From: Demequina pelophila
Lineage (GTDB): Bacteria > Actinomycetota > Actinomycetes > Actinomycetales > Demequinaceae
DNA length: 64,000 nucleotides
Direction: 5' to 3'
Assembly (NCBI RefSeq): GCF_000971175.1
Contig: NZ_BBLY01000004.1
Location: 306,298-370,297, forward strand
Positions 52,280-62,091 of this stretch are shown one piece after another; the first letter of the stretch is position 1; the number at the start of each line of letters is the position of its first letter. The notes under the pieces are model-generated. The model saw only the letters and a program-made list of their open reading frames with translations, was not told where the DNA came from and searched no databases. A program made the translations under genes and the position numbers.

Positions 52280-54060
52280 CCACGCTGACTCCGGCCGCGC
52301 GTACCGCGCGTCCCCCGCGCAAGGGCGCCTGGAAGCGCTTCTTCCGTATCTTCCGCCTGGTGCGCTTCCCCTGGATGCTCTTCCTGATCGGCACCGGAGC
52401 CTCGCTCGCGGTTGTCCCCGTCACCATCTTCGCGGCCTCCGTCAAGGCGAAGGTCCGCATGGGTGACATCCTGGGCGACAACTTCGTCTGGCTGTACGTC
52501 GCCGTCATCTTCATCCCCATCCTCGTCAGCACCGGCGCCGCCATCGCGATGGTCTTCATGGGGGCCAAGGTCCAGCGCTCGGCGCAGGGCGTCGCATGGC
52601 GCAAGCTCTCGAGCGCCTCCATCGAGGACCTCGAGGCGTTCGACAAGCGCGAGCAGGTCTCGCGCGTGACCAACGACACGTCCGGCATCTCGCAGATTCC
52701 CGGCGAGGTCATCAACCTGGTCACGGGCCTGTACTCGATCGGGGCCGCCGTGGTCGCCATCGCGACCGGCCAGAACGTCACCCTCGCGCTGTGGTTCCTC
52801 ACTCTCATCCCGCTGACCCTGGCGGTCACGTGGTTCCGCGGCTGGCTCTCGCAGCTCGTGGGCCGCCGTCACCAGGACGCGTACGGACTGGCGACCAGCT
52901 ACTTCGCCAACCGCCTCCAGCGCGTGCGCGTGCTCAAGCCGCTGGGCCTCAACGCGGAGCACGAGGCCGAGGGCACCGTGCCCAACGACACGCTCTTCCG
53001 CGCGGAGATGTGGGCCACCCTGCGCACGTTCGTCGGGTCCATCTCCAACTCCACCATCACCACCATCGCGGCGCTCATCGTCTACCTGGTGGGCGCCCAG
53101 CTGGTGCGCGATGGGGAGATGGGAGTCGAGGGCATCGCGCTCGGCGTCGAGATCGCGGGCGTGCTCACCGCGGCGATCATGACCTCGATCTCCAGCTATG
53201 CCGAGGTCAAGGACGTCCAGGGCGCCACCGAGAAGCTCGCCGTGGTCCTCAACCTCCCCGACGAGCAGTCGGCCGAGGGCGACGCCATCCCCGAGTCGCC
53301 CCGCGACATCCACCTGCGCGACGTCCGCCTGGAGCGCGGCGGCTGCCCGGTGCTGCACGACGTCTCGCTGGACTTCCCGGCCGGCTCGGTCACCGCGATC
53401 GTGGGCCCCCGCGGCAGCGGCAAGTCCACGCTCCTGCGCGTGCTCGACCGCAGCCTCGCGCCCACGAGCGGCGAGCTGCTCCTGGACCACGAGCCCGCCC
53501 GGCGCTACTCGCTCGACTCCTGGCGCGAGGGCACTGCCCTGGTCCCGCAGGACTCGGCGATGCTGTCCGGCACCATCGCGGACACCATCCGCTTCGGCGA
53601 CCTCGAGATGGGCGACGAGGAGCTGCGCGAGGCCGCGAAGACGGCCGCCGTGGACGAGTTCGTGGACCGTCACCCCGACGGCTATGGCCGCGCCATCGGC
53701 CCCGACGGCGCCGGCCTCTCCGGCGGTCAGCGCCAGCGCGTGGCCATCGCCCGCGCGGTGGCGACCCGCCCGCAGTACCTGCTGCTCGACGAGGCCGCCA
53801 GCGCCCTCGATGCGGTCACCCACGAGCGCGTCGCGGCCAACCTGCGCGAGGTCTTCGACGGCCGCACGGTCGTCATGACCTCGCACCACCTCGAGACCGT
53901 CCGCGACGCCGACCAGATCGTCGTCATGAACGACGGCACCGTCGAGGCCGTCGGCACCCACGGCGACCTGCTCGCCGCATCGGCCACCTACCGATCCCTG
54001 GTGACCGCCGCCTCCACCACCCACCCGACCGCCAACCAGGAGGGCATGCGCCGTGATTGA
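52276..54060 (+). CDS. ABC exporter subunit, canonical partner
   Basis: The 594-residue partner half-transporter. It shares the N-terminal pattern KGAWKRFFRIFRLVRFPWMLFLIG with the first subunit (KRGWSRFFLLVRRSRAPWLRILV), showing duplication. The ATPase domain has Walker A GPRGSGKSTLLRVL, intact signature [17 protein letters not shown], Walker B YLLLDEAASALD and H-loop VMTSHHLE. The last 8 nt overlap the start of the first M16 peptidase gene, so the exporter and peptidases form one translational unit. Confidence 0.92.
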   Translation: MTTLTPAARTARPPRKGAWKRFFRIFRLVRFPWMLFLIGTGASLAVVPVTIFAASVKAKVRMGDILGDNFVWLYVAVIFIPILVSTGAAIAMVFMGAKVQRSAQGVAWRKLSSASIEDLEAFDKREQVSRVTNDTSGISQIPGEVINLVTGLYSIGAAVVAIATGQNVTLALWFLTLIPLTLAVTWFRGWLSQLVGRRHQDAYGLATSYFANRLQRVRVLKPLGLNAEHEAEGTVPNDTLFRAEMWATLRTFVGSISNSTITTIAALIVYLVGAQLVRDGEMGVEGIALGVEIAGVLTAAIMTSISSYAEVKDVQGATEKLAVVLNLPDEQSAEGDAIPESPRDIHLRDVRLERGGCPVLHDVSLDFPAGSVTAIVGPRGSGKSTLLRVLDRSLAPTSGELLLDHEPARRYSLDSWREGTALVPQDSAMLSGTIADTIRFGDLEMGDEELREAAKTAAVDEFVDRHPDGYGRAIGPDGAGLSGGQRQRVAIARAVATRPQYLLLDEAASALDAVTHERVAANLREVFDGRTVVMTSHHLETVRDADQIVVMNDGTVEAVGTHGDLLAASATYRSLVTAASTTHPTANQEGMRRD

Positions 54061-55366
54061 CGCATCGAACATCCGCCGGCTCGACAACGGGATGACCGTG
54101 ATCGTCGAGGACCGTCCCACGGTTCCCGTCGTCACCGTCGACCTCACCTTCGACATCGGCTCCAAGCACGAGGTCGACGGCCAGCGCGGCGTCGCCCACC
54201 TCTTCGAGCACCTCATGTTCTACGGCTCCAAGAACGTGCCGTCGGGCGAGCACATGAGCACCATCAACTCGGTGGGCGGCGTGGTCAACGCGAGCACCGG
54301 CCTGGCGCGCACCCGCTACTTCGAGACCATCCCCACGCGGGCCCTGCGCCGCGCGCTGTGGCTCGAGGCGGACCGCGTCGCGACCCTCGCCGAGGGAATC
54401 AACGCGGAGGCGCTGCGCACCCAGATCGACGTGGTGCGCAACGAGGCGAAGCAGCGCTACGCGCGCCCCTACGGCGGCATCTTCGAGCGTGCGCTCGAGG
54501 AACTGTTCCCGGTGGGGCACCCCTACCGCATCGGCCCCATCGGCCTCATGGAGGACCTCGAGGCCAGCACCGTCGAGGACATGGTCGCGTTCTTCCGCCG
54601 CTACTACACGCCCGCCAACGCGGTGCTCACCCTCGTGGGCGACGTCCGCGTCGAGGAGGGCTTCGCGCTCGCGCAGGAGTACTTCGGCGGCATCGTCGGT
54701 GCGCCCAAGCCCGAGCCGCTGGTGATCGACACCCTGCCGCCGCTCGCGAACGTCCCCACCCTCGCGGTCACGGACACGGTGCCCAACCCCGCCACGTACT
54801 ACATGTGGCGCACGCCCTCGATCGTCGACGACGCGGTGCCCGCGCTCGACATCGCGTTCGCGACGCTGTGGGGCGGCGCGAGCCGACTCCAGTCGCGCCT
54901 GGTCCGCGACACCGGCCTCGCGCTGCGCGTGCAGCCCATGTCCGAGCGCATGCTGGGCAACGGCTTCCAGTGGGGCGGGATCTTCCTCAAGGACGAGAGC
55001 GCGCGGCCCGAGGTACGCGCGATCGTGACGGAGGAGCTCACGCGCCTCGCCGAGTCCGGACCCGACGAGGTCGAGTTCGAGATCGCCGGCGCGCTGATCG
55101 AGCGCGCCGAGGCGCGCTCCACCACCGACGTGGGCGAACGCGCCGCGGCCCTGTCCGATGCGCACCTCGCGTTCGGCGACGCGACCGCCGCCGATCGCGC
55201 GGTCGACCGGCTGCGCGCCGTGACGCCCGAGCAGGTCGCCGCGGCCGTGGGCGAGTGGCTGCGACCCGAGTCCGCGATCGTCATCGACTGGAACCCGGCG
55301 GAGTCCGCCGCGACGGCGGGGAAGTCCGCAGACAGGGCCGCCGCCGCGGTCGAGGGGAGCAACTGA
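54053..55366 (+). CDS. M16 zinc peptidase, catalytic subunit
   Basis: A 437-residue insulinase-family protein with an intact inverted zinc site HLFEH (His49, Glu52, His53) and the distal glutamate in VVRNEAKQRYARPYGG. It would supply catalysis in a heterodimer with the following subunit. There is no signal peptide, so it acts in the cytoplasm or at the membrane, unless carried otherwise. GTG 54053 overlaps the exporter stop. Such pairs process peptides, for example in some bacteriocin loci; the substrate here is unknown. Confidence 0.9.
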   Translation: MIDASNIRRLDNGMTVIVEDRPTVPVVTVDLTFDIGSKHEVDGQRGVAHLFEHLMFYGSKNVPSGEHMSTINSVGGVVNASTGLARTRYFETIPTRALRRALWLEADRVATLAEGINAEALRTQIDVVRNEAKQRYARPYGGIFERALEELFPVGHPYRIGPIGLMEDLEASTVEDMVAFFRRYYTPANAVLTLVGDVRVEEGFALAQEYFGGIVGAPKPEPLVIDTLPPLANVPTLAVTDTVPNPATYYMWRTPSIVDDAVPALDIAFATLWGGASRLQSRLVRDTGLALRVQPMSERMLGNGFQWGGIFLKDESARPEVRAIVTEELTRLAESGPDEVEFEIAGALIERAEARSTTDVGERAAALSDAHLAFGDATAADRAVDRLRAVTPEQVAAAVGEWLRPESAIVIDWNPAESAATAGKSADRAAAAVEGSN

Positions 55367-55367
55367 C

Positions 55368-56714
55368 ATGACCGTTCTCGCGCCCAAGCCCGAGCTCCCC
55401 GAGTTCACCCCGTGGTCCGTGCCCGTCCTGGAGGAGTGGGTGACGTCCGCCGGCACGCGCGGCCGCCACCTCGAGTCCGAGGGCACCATGCTGCACGTCT
55501 TCATGAACTTCCGTCAGCCCCGCGACGCCGAGCCCCGCGCGATCGAGGGAGTCACCTCGCTCATGGGCCGGCTGTGGAACGAGGGCCCGGTGGGCCTCGA
55601 CGCCCAGCAGTTCGCCACCGAGTGCGCGCGCCAGGGCCTGCAGATGCAGCTCTCCGGCGGCATGCGCGGCGCCGGCATCGGCCTCAACGTGCCGATGGCG
55701 CGCGTGGAGGGGGCGCTCGCCCTGCTCGCCCGCGTGCTGCTCGAGCCCCGCTTCTCCGAGACGGACCTCGAGCGCGTCCGCGCGAACGTGATCGCCGAGC
55801 GCAAGGAATCGCGGTCGACCCCCTCGACCGTCGCGGAGGAGACGCTGAACTCGGTGCTGTTCGCCGAGCACGAGCGCCAGTCCCGGCCGGGCGAGGGCAC
55901 CGAGGCGGAGATCGCGCGCATCACGCGCGAGGACATCGTCGAGCGCTTCGAGACGCTGCTGCGCCCGCAGGCGCTGACCGTCGTCTCCTCGGGCCCGCTG
56001 TCCACGGAGGAGTTCCAGGCGCTGCTCGAGGGGAGCCTGGCCGCGTGGTTCGCGCGCGAGGGACGCCCCGCGGACGAGGACGGCGAGCCCGCCGAGCTGC
56101 GCGAGCCCGGCCGCCTCGTCTTCGTGGACATGCCCGGTCGCCCGCAGACCACCCTCAAGCTGGCCACGCCCACCGTGCCGGCCTCGGACCCGCGCAACGG
56201 GTCGCTGAGCCTGGCGGCGAAGATCCTGGGCCAGGGCCTCGAGTCGCGCATCAACTCCGAGCTGCGCGACCAGAAGGGCTACACCTACGGCCTGAGCGCG
56301 TACGGCAACATGGGCAAGGACCGCGGCGCGTTCGCCGTCATGGGCAACGTCGAGGCGAAGAGCACGGGCCCGGCGATCGCCGACCTGCTGCGCATCATCG
56401 CCGACTTCCGGGCCGAGGGCCCCACCGCCGACGAGCACCGCCGCGCGGTCGAGTCCAAGGTGGCCAGCCTGCCCATCCGCAACCAGGACCCGGCCGCGAT
56501 CGCGCGCGACACGGCGGGCGCGCTCATGCGCGGCCTGGGCGGCGACTGGTCGGCGCGCCAGGTCGAGCAGTACATGGCGTCCACCCCGGAGTCCATCCGG
56601 GAGCACTTCGCCGCGATCATCCCCGAGCGCATGTCGCTCGTGCTGGTGGGCGACGCGGAGACCTGCCTGCCGCAGCTCGAGGCCGCCGGCGTAACGGTCG
56701 ACGAGGTGCGCTGA
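55368..56714 (+). CDS. M16 peptidase, non-catalytic subunit
   Basis: A 448-residue M16 homologue without the HxxEH zinc site. It keeps the Arg/Tyr substrate-binding stretch [28 protein letters not shown], the mark of the partner subunit in two-chain M16 peptidases. ATG 55368 starts 1 nt after the previous stop, so the two are made together. A strong hairpin ends the cassette behind it. No precursor peptide gene is evident nearby. Confidence 0.9.
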   Translation: MTVLAPKPELPEFTPWSVPVLEEWVTSAGTRGRHLESEGTMLHVFMNFRQPRDAEPRAIEGVTSLMGRLWNEGPVGLDAQQFATECARQGLQMQLSGGMRGAGIGLNVPMARVEGALALLARVLLEPRFSETDLERVRANVIAERKESRSTPSTVAEETLNSVLFAEHERQSRPGEGTEAEIARITREDIVERFETLLRPQALTVVSSGPLSTEEFQALLEGSLAAWFAREGRPADEDGEPAELREPGRLVFVDMPGRPQTTLKLATPTVPASDPRNGSLSLAAKILGQGLESRINSELRDQKGYTYGLSAYGNMGKDRGAFAVMGNVEAKSTGPAIADLLRIIADFRAEGPTADEHRRAVESKVASLPIRNQDPAAIARDTAGALMRGLGGDWSARQVEQYMASTPESIREHFAAIIPERMSLVLVGDAETCLPQLEAAGVTVDEVR

Positions 56715-56739
56715 CCCCTCTCGCGCACGCACGAACGCC

Positions 56740-56786
56740 CGGGGCCCGGGCGCCGGAACGCCACTGTTCCCGGCGCCCGGGCCCCG
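56740..56786 (+). terminator. strong hairpin after M16 genes
   Basis: Arms 56740-56759 and 56766-56786 pair over 20 bp with one bulged G; the left arm starts CGGGGCCCGGGCGCCGG. It lies 25 nt after the stop and closes the exporter-peptidase operon. Confidence 0.85.
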
Positions 56787-56851
56787 TCGCATACGGACCC
56801 GGCCCGTGCATCGGCCCCGGTCCCGGGCGTCCCGGGGTTAGGGTGCGAACT

Positions 56852-57214
56852 ATGAGCGACAGCCTGCCCCCCTGCCCCGAGTGCGCCGAAGAGTACGCCT
56901 ACGAGATGGGCGCGCTGCTCGTGTGCCCCATGTGCGGCCACGAGTGGTCCGCCCAGGCGCCGGCCGCCGGGGGAGAGGCGGACGCGGACGCGCCGCGCGT
57001 CATCAAGGACGCCGTGGGCAACGTCCTCGCCGACGGCGACACGGTCACCGTGATCAAGGACCTCAAGGTCAAGGGATCGTCCGCGCCCATCAAGGTGGGC
57101 ACCAAGGTCCGCGGCATCCGCCTGGTCGACGGCGTGGGCGACCACGACATCGACTGCACCGTGCCCGGCTTCGGGGCCATGCAGCTCAAGTCCTCGGTGG
57201 TCAAGAAGTCCTGA
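56852..57214 (+). CDS. YjdM/PhnA-like zinc-ribbon protein
   Basis: A 120-residue protein with an N-terminal zinc ribbon ([27 protein letters not shown]) and the PhnA domain [43 protein letters not shown]. The alkylphosphonate-uptake name is historical and the function is not established. TAGGGT at 56839-56844 lies 7 nt before ATG, so it is likely leaderless. A decamer copy follows 4 nt after the stop codon. Confidence 0.92.
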   Translation: MSDSLPPCPECAEEYAYEMGALLVCPMCGHEWSAQAPAAGGEADADAPRVIKDAVGNVLADGDTVTVIKDLKVKGSSAPIKVGTKVRGIRLVDGVGDHDIDCTVPGFGAMQLKSSVVKKS

Positions 57215-57278
57215 CCGGGGGACGATGCGCGGGCCGGCGCCCCTGTCGCGTCGCCCGTCCGCTCACTACGCTGGAGGC

Positions 57279-58112
57279 GTGACCTCGGGCACCTCCTTCG
57301 GCCGCGTCGCGGCGGAGTACGCGCGCGGCCGGCCCGACTATCCGGCCGATGCGGTGGCGTGGATGCTCGAGGGCGTCGAGGGGCAGGTGCTCGACGTGGG
57401 CGCGGGCACCGGCAAGCTCACCATCGCGCTGCTGCACCAGCATCATCGGGTCATCGCCGTCGACCCCGACCCCGTCATGCTCGCGACGCTCGAGATCCAC
57501 GCGCCCGGCGTCATGACGGTGCGCGGGTCCGCCGAGTCGCTGCCCTTCGCGGACGGCTCCGTGGCCGCCGTGGTGATGGGGCAGGCCTGGCACTGGGTCG
57601 ACGTCGAGGCCGCGAGCGCGGAGATCGCGCGGGTGCTCAGGCCCGGCGGCACGCTGGGCATGATCTGGAACATCCGCGACGAGTACTCGCCGTGGGTCGA
57701 GGCGCTCACCCGGATCATCGGCTACTCGCACGCGGAGCGGCTGCTCGACGGGCCTGGGCCCCGCGTGGGCGCGCCGTTCGGCGAGCTCGAGGCCTACGAG
57801 ACCACGTGGAAGGCGGAGGTCACCGCGGCGGAGGTGCGGGCGCTCGTGCACTCGCGCAGCACCTACTTCTCGGCGCGGGACGAGGCGGCGCACGACGTGG
57901 ACCTCGCGCTCGAGCAGCTGTTCGCGAGCATCGGCCTGACCGGGGATGCGACCGCGACCATGCCGTACGCGACATTCGCGTTCCGTGCGAGGACGCCGGG
58001 CGCGAGCGAGGACACGGCGGACGCGGCGGGCGCGGCGGACGCGGCGGACGCGGCGGACGCGGCGGATGCGAGCGAGGACGCGGCGGGCGCGCCCGCTCCC
58101 GACGACGCTTGA
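57279..58112 (+). CDS. class I SAM-dependent methyltransferase
   Basis: A 277-residue methyltransferase (methyltransf_11/25 type) with VLDVGAGTGKLTIALL, VIAVDPDPVMLATLE, and the late GQAWHWVDVEAASAEIARVLRPGGTLGMIWN. The substrate cannot be told. The N-terminus FGRVAAEYARGRPDYPADAVAWM is typical of this group. TACGCT at 57267-57272 precedes GTG by 6 nt. The C-terminal 35 residues are ADA repeats encoded by 9-bp tandem units and are probably disordered. Confidence 0.9.
   Translation: MTSGTSFGRVAAEYARGRPDYPADAVAWMLEGVEGQVLDVGAGTGKLTIALLHQHHRVIAVDPDPVMLATLEIHAPGVMTVRGSAESLPFADGSVAAVVMGQAWHWVDVEAASAEIARVLRPGGTLGMIWNIRDEYSPWVEALTRIIGYSHAERLLDGPGPRVGAPFGELEAYETTWKAEVTAAEVRALVHSRSTYFSARDEAAHDVDLALEQLFASIGLTGDATATMPYATFAFRARTPGASEDTADAAGAADAADAADAADASEDAAGAPAPDDA
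58023..58067. repeat. 9-bp tandem repeat in methyltransferase tail
   Basis: Five contiguous GCGGCGGAC-type units lie at 58023-58067 (first and last units vary by one base). The unit length is a multiple of three, so copy-number change would alter length but not frame. Confidence 0.8.
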
Positions 58113-58127
58113 GCCGCCCCGCCCGCC

Positions 58128-58829
58128 TCAGTCCGCGTCGTGGATCTCGCGGTGCAGCCGCTCCATCCGCGCGTCGAGTTCGGCGGCGAGGCCGGCCGCC
58201 TCGGTGAGCTCGGCCGTGAGCCGCGCCGGCACGGCCTGGTCGTACTTGTAGTAGATCTTGTGCTCGAGCGAGGCCCAGAAGTCCATCGCGACGGTGCGGA
58301 ACTGCAGCTCGACGGGCACGTGCACCGTGCCCGAGGACAGGAACACCGGCACCGTCACCACCGCGTGCAGGCTCTGGTAGCCGCTGGGCTTGGGGCGCGC
58401 GATGTAGTCCTTGACGCGCACCACCGTGACGTCGTCCTGCGCGGTGAGCAGGTCGAACAGCCGGTAGACGTCCGCGGTGAAGGCGCACGTGATGCGCACG
58501 CCCGCGATGTCGTGGATGTGGCGGCGGACGGTCGCGAAGCCGCCGTCCAGGCCCTTGCGGCGCACCTTCGCCGCGATCGAGTCGAACGACTTCACCCGGC
58601 TGTTGACGTGCTCGATCGGGTTGTAGTCGTGCATGTGCTGGAACTCGTCGGACAGGATCGAGATCTTGGTCTCGATCTCGCGCAGCCCGAACTCGTACTC
58701 GAGCAGGAAACGCTGGAAGCCGTCGCGCAGCTCGAGGAGCTGCCGCGACGTGGGCGCCATGACGGGGGACGATGCAGGGGCGGGGTTCGCCGCGCCCGGC
58801 ACGGGCACGGGCGGGAGCGGGTGGGTCAC
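58128..58829 (-). CDS. small alarmone synthetase (RelA/SpoT domain)
   Basis: A single-domain (p)ppGpp synthetase of 233 residues without hydrolase or TGS domains. The synthetase landmarks are SRVKSFDSIAAKVRRKG, DIAGVRITCAFTADVYRL, VVRVKDYIARPKPSGYQSLHAVV and VELQFRTVAMDFWASLEHKIYYK. It would make alarmone from GTP or GDP and ATP under stress. GTG 58829 has GGAGG upstream. The first 25 residues are a Pro/Ala-rich tail with an A-S-S-P decamer imprint at 58766. Confidence 0.93.
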   Translation of the reverse strand: MTHPLPPVPVPGAANPAPASSPVMAPTSRQLLELRDGFQRFLLEYEFGLREIETKISILSDEFQHMHDYNPIEHVNSRVKSFDSIAAKVRRKGLDGGFATVRRHIHDIAGVRITCAFTADVYRLFDLLTAQDDVTVVRVKDYIARPKPSGYQSLHAVVTVPVFLSSGTVHVPVELQFRTVAMDFWASLEHKIYYKYDQAVPARLTAELTEAAGLAAELDARMERLHREIHDAD

Positions 58830-58905
58830 GGAGCCTCCGTCGGTTGCTCTGGGGCCAACGAACAGGGCGGGCCGTCGGTGCCCGCCGCCCGCGCATCGGT
58901 CCCCC

Positions 58906-59322
58906 TCACGTGACCGCCCGCGTCACCAGGTCGACGATCCGCGCCGCGACCTCGTCGGTCACCTCGACGAGGGCGAAGGACGTGGCCCACATCGCGCCGT
59001 CGTCGAGGGCGGCCACGTCCTGGAACCCGAAGGTCGCGTAGCGCGAGGAGAACTTCGCGCCCGACTGGAAGAAGCACACCACCTTGCCGTCCTTGGCGTA
59101 GGCGGGCATGCCGTACCAGGTCTTGGGCGCCAGCTCGGGAGCCGTCGAGGTGACCAGGTCGTGCACCCGCCGCGCGAGCTCGCGGTCCGCGGGCTCCATC
59201 TCCGCGATCTTCTCCGCGCACGCCTCCGCGTCCGCCTGGGCGCCCTGGGCCCGCTTCGCCTCGCGCGCCCGCTCGCGCATGGCCGCGCGCTCCTCCTTGG
59301 TCCATCCCGCCGTGTCGCTCAC
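58906..59322 (-). CDS. DUF1801 (YdhG-like) protein
   Basis: A 138-residue protein with an N-terminal charged helix (WTKEERAAMRERAREAKRAQG) and the DUF1801 core ELAPKTWYGMPAYAKDGKVVCFFQSGAKFSSRYATFGF. The fold is related to frataxin-like iron chaperones, but the role is not known. GTG 59322 follows AGGAGC. It lies between the alarmone synthetase and aquaporin genes without evident co-regulation. Confidence 0.88.
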   Translation of the reverse strand: MSDTAGWTKEERAAMRERAREAKRAQGAQADAEACAEKIAEMEPADRELARRVHDLVTSTAPELAPKTWYGMPAYAKDGKVVCFFQSGAKFSSRYATFGFQDVAALDDGAMWATSFALVEVTDEVAARIVDLVTRAVT

Positions 59323-59405
59323 GCCGTGCTCCTTCCGTGCGGACGCCCCCCGGGGGGGACGTGCATCGTTCCCACGCTATCCCCGCCCCTGGCACGATGG
59401 GCGGC

Positions 59406-60131
59406 ATGCAGAGCACTCCGCACCTCGCCCGCAAGGTCGTCGCCGAGCTGGTGGGCACCGCCTTCCTGCTCATGGCCGTCGTGGGCTCCGGCATCATGGC
59501 CACCCGCCTGTCGCCCGACGACGTGGGCCTCCAGTTGCTCCAGAACTCCGTCGCCACCGGCGCCGCGCTCGTCGCGCTCATCCTCGCGCTCCAGCCCGTG
59601 TCCGCGGCGTTCAACCCCGTGGTGACCCTGGTGGAGCGCGCGCTGGGCCTCATTCGCACGCTCGACGCGGCGGTGCTCATCGCCGCGCAGGTCGTGGGCG
59701 GCACGGTCGGCGTCATGCTCGCGAACCTCATGTTCGACCTCGACGCGGTCACCCTGTCCACCAAGGAGCGCGCCGGCACCGGGCTGTGGATCGCGGAGGT
59801 GATCGCGACGCTGGGCCTGGTCCTCATCATCTTCGGCTCGGTGCGCGCGGACCGCTCCCGCACCGTCGCCTTCGCCGTGGGCGGCTACATCACCGCCGCG
59901 TACTGGTTCACCTCGAGCACCAGCTTCGCCAACCCGGCCGTCACCATCGCGCGCATGTTCTCCGACACGTTCGCGGGCATCGCGCCCGCGAACGTCGCGA
60001 TGTTCATCGCCATGCAGCTCCTGGGCGGCGCGATCGCCGTCGTGCTGGTGCGGGTCCTCTACCCGGAGCGCCAGCGCGCGCTCGTCGCGGCGGGGGACGA
60101 TGCGCCGGCCGGGGACGGCGCGCGCCCGTAG
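59406..60131 (+). CDS. MIP-family aquaporin
   Basis: A 241-residue channel with six membrane helices. The two half-helix motifs are AAFNPVVTLVERAL (NPV in place of NPA) and FANPAVTIARMFSDTFAGI (NPA with its arginine). Such NPV/NPA channels are often annotated as aquaporin Z-like or arsenical-linked; no ars genes are near. CACGAT ends 7 nt before ATG 59406, matching the leaderless pattern. The C-terminal tail AGDDAPAGDGARP covers a decamer copy at 60095. Confidence 0.9.
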   Translation: MQSTPHLARKVVAELVGTAFLLMAVVGSGIMATRLSPDDVGLQLLQNSVATGAALVALILALQPVSAAFNPVVTLVERALGLIRTLDAAVLIAAQVVGGTVGVMLANLMFDLDAVTLSTKERAGTGLWIAEVIATLGLVLIIFGSVRADRSRTVAFAVGGYITAAYWFTSSTSFANPAVTIARMFSDTFAGIAPANVAMFIAMQLLGGAIAVVLVRVLYPERQRALVAAGDDAPAGDGARP

Positions 60132-60194
60132 GGCGCGGGTCCCGGTAGGGCGCGCATCCGGCCGCGACGGGACGCCCCTGCCGCACACGACAAC

Positions 60195-60224
60195 GCGGGG
60201 ACGGGCCTCCCGGCCCGCCCCCGC
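60195..60224. terminator. bidirectional hairpin between aquaporin and pckG
   Basis: GCGGGGACGGGCC (60195-60207) pairs with 60212-60224 over 13 bp with one mismatch and loop TCCC. The right arm runs into a decamer copy at 60223-60232. Confidence 0.7.
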
Positions 60225-60255
60225 ATCGTCCCCCCTCAGGGACTGTGCGAGCTCG

Positions 60256-62091
60256 TCAGTCGAGCTCCGCGATCCGCTCCTTCATCTGCGCGAGCTGCGC
60301 CTTGACCGGGACCGGCACCTTGGCGCCGTAGCCGCGCAGGAAGGCCTCCGCGTCGGCGGCCTCCGCCTCGAGCGACGCCTTGTCGAGCGCGAACAGCTCG
60401 GCCCACGCCGCGTCGTCGACCCCGGCGCGGTCGTGGTCGATCGCGCCCTCCGCGGGCGTGTACCCGAACGGGCCGTCCTGGGTCTCGCCCTGGCCGTCGA
60501 GGCGCTCGAGGATCCACTTGAGGACGTGGATGTTCTCGCCGAAGCCGGGCCAGATGAACTTGCCGTCCGAGCCCTTGCGGAACCAGTTGACCTGGAAGAT
60601 CTTCGGGGCCCCGCCGGCGGCCTCCGCCGCGGCGCCCACGTCGAGCCACTTGCGCCAGTGGTCGGCCATGTGGAGGCCGGCGAACGGGAGCATCGCGAAG
60701 GGGTCGCGACGCAGTTCGCCCACGGTGCCCTCGGCCGCGGCGGTGCGCTCGGAGGCGAGCGTCGCGCCCATGAACACGCCGTGCTGCCAGCTGCGGGCCT
60801 GTGCGACGAGCGGCACGTTGGTGGCGCGGCGGCCGCCGAAGATGATCGCGTCGACCACCACCCCGTCCGTGTCCTCCCAGTCGTCGGAGATGGTGGGGCA
60901 CTGCGCCGCGGAGACGGTGAAGCGGGCGTTGGGGTGCGCGGCCGGCTCGTCGGAGTCCGGCGTCCAGTCGCGGCCGCGCCAGTCGATCAGGTGCGCCGGC
61001 GGCTCGGGCGTCTGGCCCTCCCACCACACGTCACCGTCGTCGGTGAGCGCCACGTTGGTGAAGATGGTGTCGCGCTCCATGGTGTCCATCGCGACCGGGT
61101 TGGTGTCGCGGCCGGTGCCGGGGGCGACGCCGAAGAAGCCGGCCTCGGGGTTGATGGCGCGCAGGCGGCCGTCGGGGCCGGGCGCGATCCAGGAGATGTC
61201 GTCGCCCAGGGTCTCGACCTTCCAACCGGGCAGCGTGGGCTGGAGCATCGCGAAGTTGGTCTTGCCGCACGCACTGGGGAAGCCGGCGGCGATGTGCCGG
61301 ACCTCGCCGCGCGGGCTGGTCACCTTGAGCAGCAGCATGTGTGCGGCCAGCCAGCCCTCGTCCTGGCCGATCACGGAGGCGATGCGCAGCGCGAACGCCT
61401 TCTTCGCGAGGATCGCGTTGCCGCCGTACGCGGAGCCGTACGACCAGATCTCGCGGGTCTCGGGGAAGTGGGTGATGTACTTGATGCGGTTGCACGGCCA
61501 CACGACGTCCTGCTCGCCCGGCTGGAGCGGCGCGCCCACGGTGTGCGCGCACTTGACCCACTCGGTCTCGGGGCCGATCTGCGCGAGCGCCGCCGATCCC
61601 ATGCGGGTCATGGTGCCGGTCGACAGCACCACGTAGGGGGAGTCCGTGACCTGGACGCCGTAGCGGGTGAGCGGTCCGCCCACGGGGCCCATCGCGAACG
61701 GCATCACGTACATGGTGCGGCCGCGCATCGCGCCGCGGAACAGCCCGTCGAGCGTCTCGCGCATCTGCGACGGCGGCACCCAGTTGTTCGTGGGGCCGGC
61801 GTCCTCCTCCTTGGCCGAGCAGATGAACGTCCGCCCCTCGACGCGTGCCACGTCGTCCGGGTTCGAGCGCGCCAGGTAGGAGTTGGGGCGCTTCTTGTCG
61901 TTCAGCGGGAGCAGCGTGCCCGCGTCGACCATGCCGGCGATGAGGCCGCGGCGCTCCGCGGGGGAGCCGTCGCACCAGACCACCTCGTCCGGCTGCGCGT
62001 GGGCGACCAGCTTGTCGACCCACGCGACCACGCGGGGGTCGGCGTCGGCGGGGGTGTTCACGGTGCGGGGCTCGTGCTCGGTGATGGTCAT
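60256..62091 (-). CDS. pckG: phosphoenolpyruvate carboxykinase (GTP)
   Basis: It converts oxaloacetate and GTP to PEP and CO2, the entry to gluconeogenesis. The 611 residues carry the kinase loop [71 protein letters not shown] and [30 protein letters not shown] 62091 is followed by the usual N-terminal extension. It is divergent from a RamB-like regulator, which suggests control by acetate or gluconeogenic carbon, by analogy with corynebacteria. Confidence 0.96.
   Translation of the reverse strand: MTITEHEPRTVNTPADADPRVVAWVDKLVAHAQPDEVVWCDGSPAERRGLIAGMVDAGTLLPLNDKKRPNSYLARSNPDDVARVEGRTFICSAKEEDAGPTNNWVPPSQMRETLDGLFRGAMRGRTMYVMPFAMGPVGGPLTRYGVQVTDSPYVVLSTGTMTRMGSAALAQIGPETEWVKCAHTVGAPLQPGEQDVVWPCNRIKYITHFPETREIWSYGSAYGGNAILAKKAFALRIASVIGQDEGWLAAHMLLLKVTSPRGEVRHIAAGFPSACGKTNFAMLQPTLPGWKVETLGDDISWIAPGPDGRLRAINPEAGFFGVAPGTGRDTNPVAMDTMERDTIFTNVALTDDGDVWWEGQTPEPPAHLIDWRGRDWTPDSDEPAAHPNARFTVSAAQCPTISDDWEDTDGVVVDAIIFGGRRATNVPLVAQARSWQHGVFMGATLASERTAAAEGTVGELRRDPFAMLPFAGLHMADHWRKWLDVGAAAEAAGGAPKIFQVNWFRKGSDGKFIWPGFGENIHVLKWILERLDGQGETQDGPFGYTPAEGAIDHDRAGVDDAAWAELFALDKASLEAEAADAEAFLRGYGAKVPVPVKAQLAQMKERIAELD

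Noticed and set aside
53196-53878. Additional long frames inside the exporter and heme genes
   Set aside because: They are Arg/Ala/Pro/Ser-rich frames caused by high third-position G+C and lie within well-supported genes.
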